7,582 bases of DNA from the NCBI GenBank assembly GCA_009780445.1, contig WRAA01000095.1:1-7582 (forward strand), in the 5' to 3' direction. Origin of the DNA: Defluviitaleaceae bacterium (GTDB taxonomy: Bacteria; Bacillota; Clostridia; Lachnospirales; WRAA01). This document shows, piece by piece, positions 6,156 through 7,582 of the stretch (position 1 is the stretch's first letter; every line of letters begins with the position of its first letter). The notes under the pieces are model-generated. The model made no database searches, was not told the DNA's origin, and saw nothing but the letters and a program-made list of their open reading frames with translations. The position numbers and the translations under genes are program-made.

Positions 6156-6854
6156 CTAATGCAAGTTCTGGCAAAGGTTACTCTTACATTGTTTAATGCA
6201 CCCTTCAACGAGTTCGCAGGCGAAGGCTTGCTTGTTGTCGCTGGCGTACATTCGGCGGATGTCCTCCGTGCCGATTTGCACCATGTCGGCGGCTTCACAG
6301 GCTTCTTCGCGGCTTAGCGCATACTTTGCGGCTGTTTCGGCAAAGACCTTGTTGCAGATGTCCAGCATATCGGCGGTGTCGTCCTTGAAGAACATGCCGA
6401 TTAGCCTTTCCGCAAAGGAGCCAAGGGTTGCCCCCAGCACCCCCGCGCCGGCGATTCCGGCCAGTATGCTAAGCACCACCCCTTCGGCTACGACCAAGGC
6501 CGCAATGTTGTTGCCCAGGTACCAGCCCGCAGTGCCGCCGACAAGCAGCATCAAGGCCAAGGTTACGTTGATGACGTACTGCTTGCGCGAGATGCGCCCC
6601 CGCGCCAGCGCGTAGGTGTCGATGGAGAGCAGCACCGCGGCGGAGAGTATACGCGTGATTGTGTTTGCGCGCAGAAGCTCGAAGGCACTGCGCAGGATGA
6701 CCCTGGGGCCTACGCGCAGGGCGTTGTATACCACCTGGGCAGCCTTCGGCGCGGCCATTTTCGCGATGTCCTTCGTGCCGCCGAGCTTCGATTTTTTGTG
6801 CAGACACAGCCGGATGCCGCTGTACGTCTCGTCCGGCGCGGGTTCTTGGCTCAT
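6156..6854 (-). CDS. Uncharacterised 232-aa polytopic membrane protein with cysteine-rich C-terminal tail
   Basis: Not recognised. Start is ATG 6854, which overlaps the stop of the 101-aa gene as ATGA; a longer frame to 6914 lies inside that gene. No ribosome binding site precedes ATG 6854, so it is probably translated by reinitiation. Layout: a basic N-terminal cytosolic part (1-65), a weak hydrophobic stretch (about 68-84), a clear segment at 94-114 (ALMLLVGGTAGWYLG), and a long glycine-rich hydrophobic stretch at about 117-156 with G133, G136, G138, G141 and G145 in glycine-zipper spacing. The last 75 residues are soluble and helical, with cysteines at 167, 186, 213, 219, 223 and 228. The spacing is not a known zinc or iron-sulfur motif. 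Next gene downstream is ftsH after 61 bases. It might be a partner or substrate of the protease; that is inference from position alone. Confidence 0.75.
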   Translation of the reverse strand: MSQEPAPDETYSGIRLCLHKKSKLGGTKDIAKMAAPKAAQVVYNALRVGPRVILRSAFELLRANTITRILSAAVLLSIDTYALARGRISRKQYVINVTLALMLLVGGTAGWYLGNNIAALVVAEGVVLSILAGIAGAGVLGATLGSFAERLIGMFFKDDTADMLDICNKVFAETAAKYALSREEACEAADMVQIGTEDIRRMYASDNKQAFACELVEGCIKQCKSNLCQNLH

Positions 6855-7156
6855 CTCAGGAGCATGTCGCGCACGTCGCTGTCGATTGCAAGGAAGTTGT
6901 TGCCGTCTACGCACACGGCCATGTCCGCGTCACGCAACGCGCCCAGCAGGTTCAGCCGATCCTCCTCGCGTACTTCCTCACAGCATTCCGGCACAAACCA
7001 TCTGCCGCCAATGCCGGCCTGACGCGCCTTGTCCTCCGCGTCCTCCATAGATTCACACCTGCACAGCACGCGAACCTTGTCGCCCTTCTGCCCAAGCTCC
7101 ATCAGTACCGACTTCATCTTGCCTTCCAGCGCCCGTTCAGAGCTTAGCACCAACAT
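6851..7156 (-). CDS. Uncharacterised 101-aa cytosolic protein
   Basis: Not recognised. It starts at ATG 7156 with GGAGG 8 bases upstream, one of the best ribosome binding sites in the window, and ends in TGA overlapping the next start (ATGA). No signal peptide or membrane segment. The pattern suggests a small alpha/beta fold: strand MLVLSS, helix 8-22, strand KVRVLCRC (27-34), helix 36-47, strand RWFVPE (52-57), helix 63-76, strand MAVCVDG (79-85), helix 92-100. Cysteines at 32 and 34 (CxC), 58 and 59 (CC) and 82 are many for its size and could bind metal or form a redox site; no motif I know fits. It is rich in acidic residues. It lies between a transglutaminase-like gene and a membrane protein gene and is coupled to the latter. 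Confidence 0.7.
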   Translation of the reverse strand: MLVLSSERALEGKMKSVLMELGQKGDKVRVLCRCESMEDAEDKARQAGIGGRWFVPECCEEVREEDRLNLLGALRDADMAVCVDGNNFLAIDSDVRDMLLR

Positions 7157-7164
7157 ACTTACAA

Positions 7165-7169
7165 CCTCC
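7165..7169 (-). promoter_or_regulatory. Ribosome binding site of the 101-aa gene
   Basis: GGAGG on the minus strand, 8 bases before ATG 7156, in the 24-base gap after the upstream gene. It confirms the start and probably drives translation of the downstream coupled gene too. Confidence 0.65.
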
Positions 7170-7180
7170 GTCAGAACCGA

Positions 7181-7582
7181 TTAGATAACCGCAAGGATAT
7201 ATTTGTAGTAGAGATAACGTAGTCTGCCCGCATACAGGCGCGTTCGCGCGTCCAGGCTGTTGCGGGCGCGTTCCACCACTTCCCGCTCGCTGTCCTGCAC
7301 TTCGCGGCCGCTGTAGCGCGCCTTGAGGAACACGGAGGCAACATCCCGCATGTGGAGCCTGTCGTGGTCGAAGCGCGGGCTTGTGTCTATCTTTGCCGCG
7401 AACTGCATGGCCGTTTCGCCCTGCGCCATCTCCGTGTTGAAGAATCTGAAGTACCGCAGGATCTCGTGGAAGCCGTATACCACGGCGTCGTTATTGGCGG
7501 CCAGGTGCCGGCCTTTGCGGCTGTGCATAACCCACAGCACCCGCCCGCAAGCGGCCAGCGCGATAGCAAGAGCCACGTACAG
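7181..7582 (-). CDS. C-terminus of a TgpA-like membrane transglutaminase family protein (DUF4129), truncated by window edge
   Basis: Partial. The frame is open to the right edge and ends at TAA 7183-7181, giving 133 visible residues. A GTG at 7576 is a possible start but the frame continues past it without a stop, and the first residues form a membrane helix (about 1-19), so the real start is likely outside the window. After the helix, residues 34-50 (VVYGFHEILRYFRFF), GETAMQFAAKI (55-65), then DVASVFLKARYSGREV (80-95) and a final helix fit the DUF4129 pattern found at the C-terminus of multi-span proteins that carry an external transglutaminase-like domain (TgpA type): a Y...L..L helix, an ET..EFA turn, a Y..ARY helix and an e......l helix. 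The transglutaminase Cys-His-Asp triad would lie outside the window and is not seen. Such genes often sit with moxR and DUF58 genes; that cannot be checked here. It is first in order of the minus-strand unit leading to ftsH. Confidence 0.6.
   Translation of the reverse strand: MYVALAIALAACGRVLWVMHSRKGRHLAANNDAVVYGFHEILRYFRFFNTEMAQGETAMQFAAKIDTSPRFDHDRLHMRDVASVFLKARYSGREVQDSEREVVERARNSLDARTRLYAGRLRYLYYKYILAVI

Noticed and set aside
6855..6914. N-terminal extension of the 232-aa membrane protein to 6914.
   Set aside because: It lies inside the 101-aa gene, is arginine-rich low-quality sequence, and ATG 6854 gives a standard ATGA coupling.

Overview
The window looks like chromosome from a GC-rich member of the Firmicutes, most likely class Clostridia. 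That placement is inferred from gene content: a DUF4080-type B12-binding radical SAM enzyme, a YlmH-family S4 protein, a Clostridia-style divergent FtsH, and strong GGAGG-type ribosome binding sites. I see no RNA gene, CRISPR array, insertion sequence, integrase or phage gene. It reads as compact core/near-core chromosome with several unrecognised genes rather than as a mobile island.

Layout, left to right. (1) 1-1007, plus strand: the C-terminal two thirds or so of a radical SAM/DUF4080 protein that enters from the left edge. (2) 999-3556, minus strand: typA (bipA), then ylmH, joined by a 4-base GTGA stop/start overlap and probably read from one extended -10 promoter at 3604-3612. ylmH ends tail-to-tail with the radical SAM gene, overlapping it by 9 bases. 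(3) 3557-3692: a short divergent intergenic region with the typA promoter and the ribosome binding site of the plus-strand gene. (4) 3702-4394, plus strand: an unrecognised 230-aa soluble protein whose N-terminal part recalls the cytoplasmic segment of MotA and whose C-terminal part recalls the FliG C-terminal domain. Its end overlaps the end of ftsH by 31 bases. (5) 4364-7582, minus strand: a probable four-gene unit in the order transglutaminase-like/DUF4129 protein (partial, entering from the right edge), a 101-aa protein, a 232-aa membrane protein with a cysteine-rich tail (ATGA overlap), and a short FtsH-family membrane AAA+ zinc protease.

How the genes may work together. TypA and YlmH both act on ribosomes (50S assembly/stress translation, and S4-domain binding linked to stalled 50S rescue), so their coupling makes sense. 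The right-hand unit is centred on the membrane: a TgpA-like membrane protein, a polytopic protein of unknown function and a membrane protease. The two middle proteins are unknown, and the 232-aa one lacks its own ribosome binding site, so it depends on translation of the 101-aa gene. Both convergent junctions overlap inside coding sequence and show no hairpin with a T-tract, so transcripts from opposite strands probably run into each other or end by Rho. I found no clear new system. The best leads are the MotA/FliG-like protein and the small-protein/membrane-protein pair next to ftsH.
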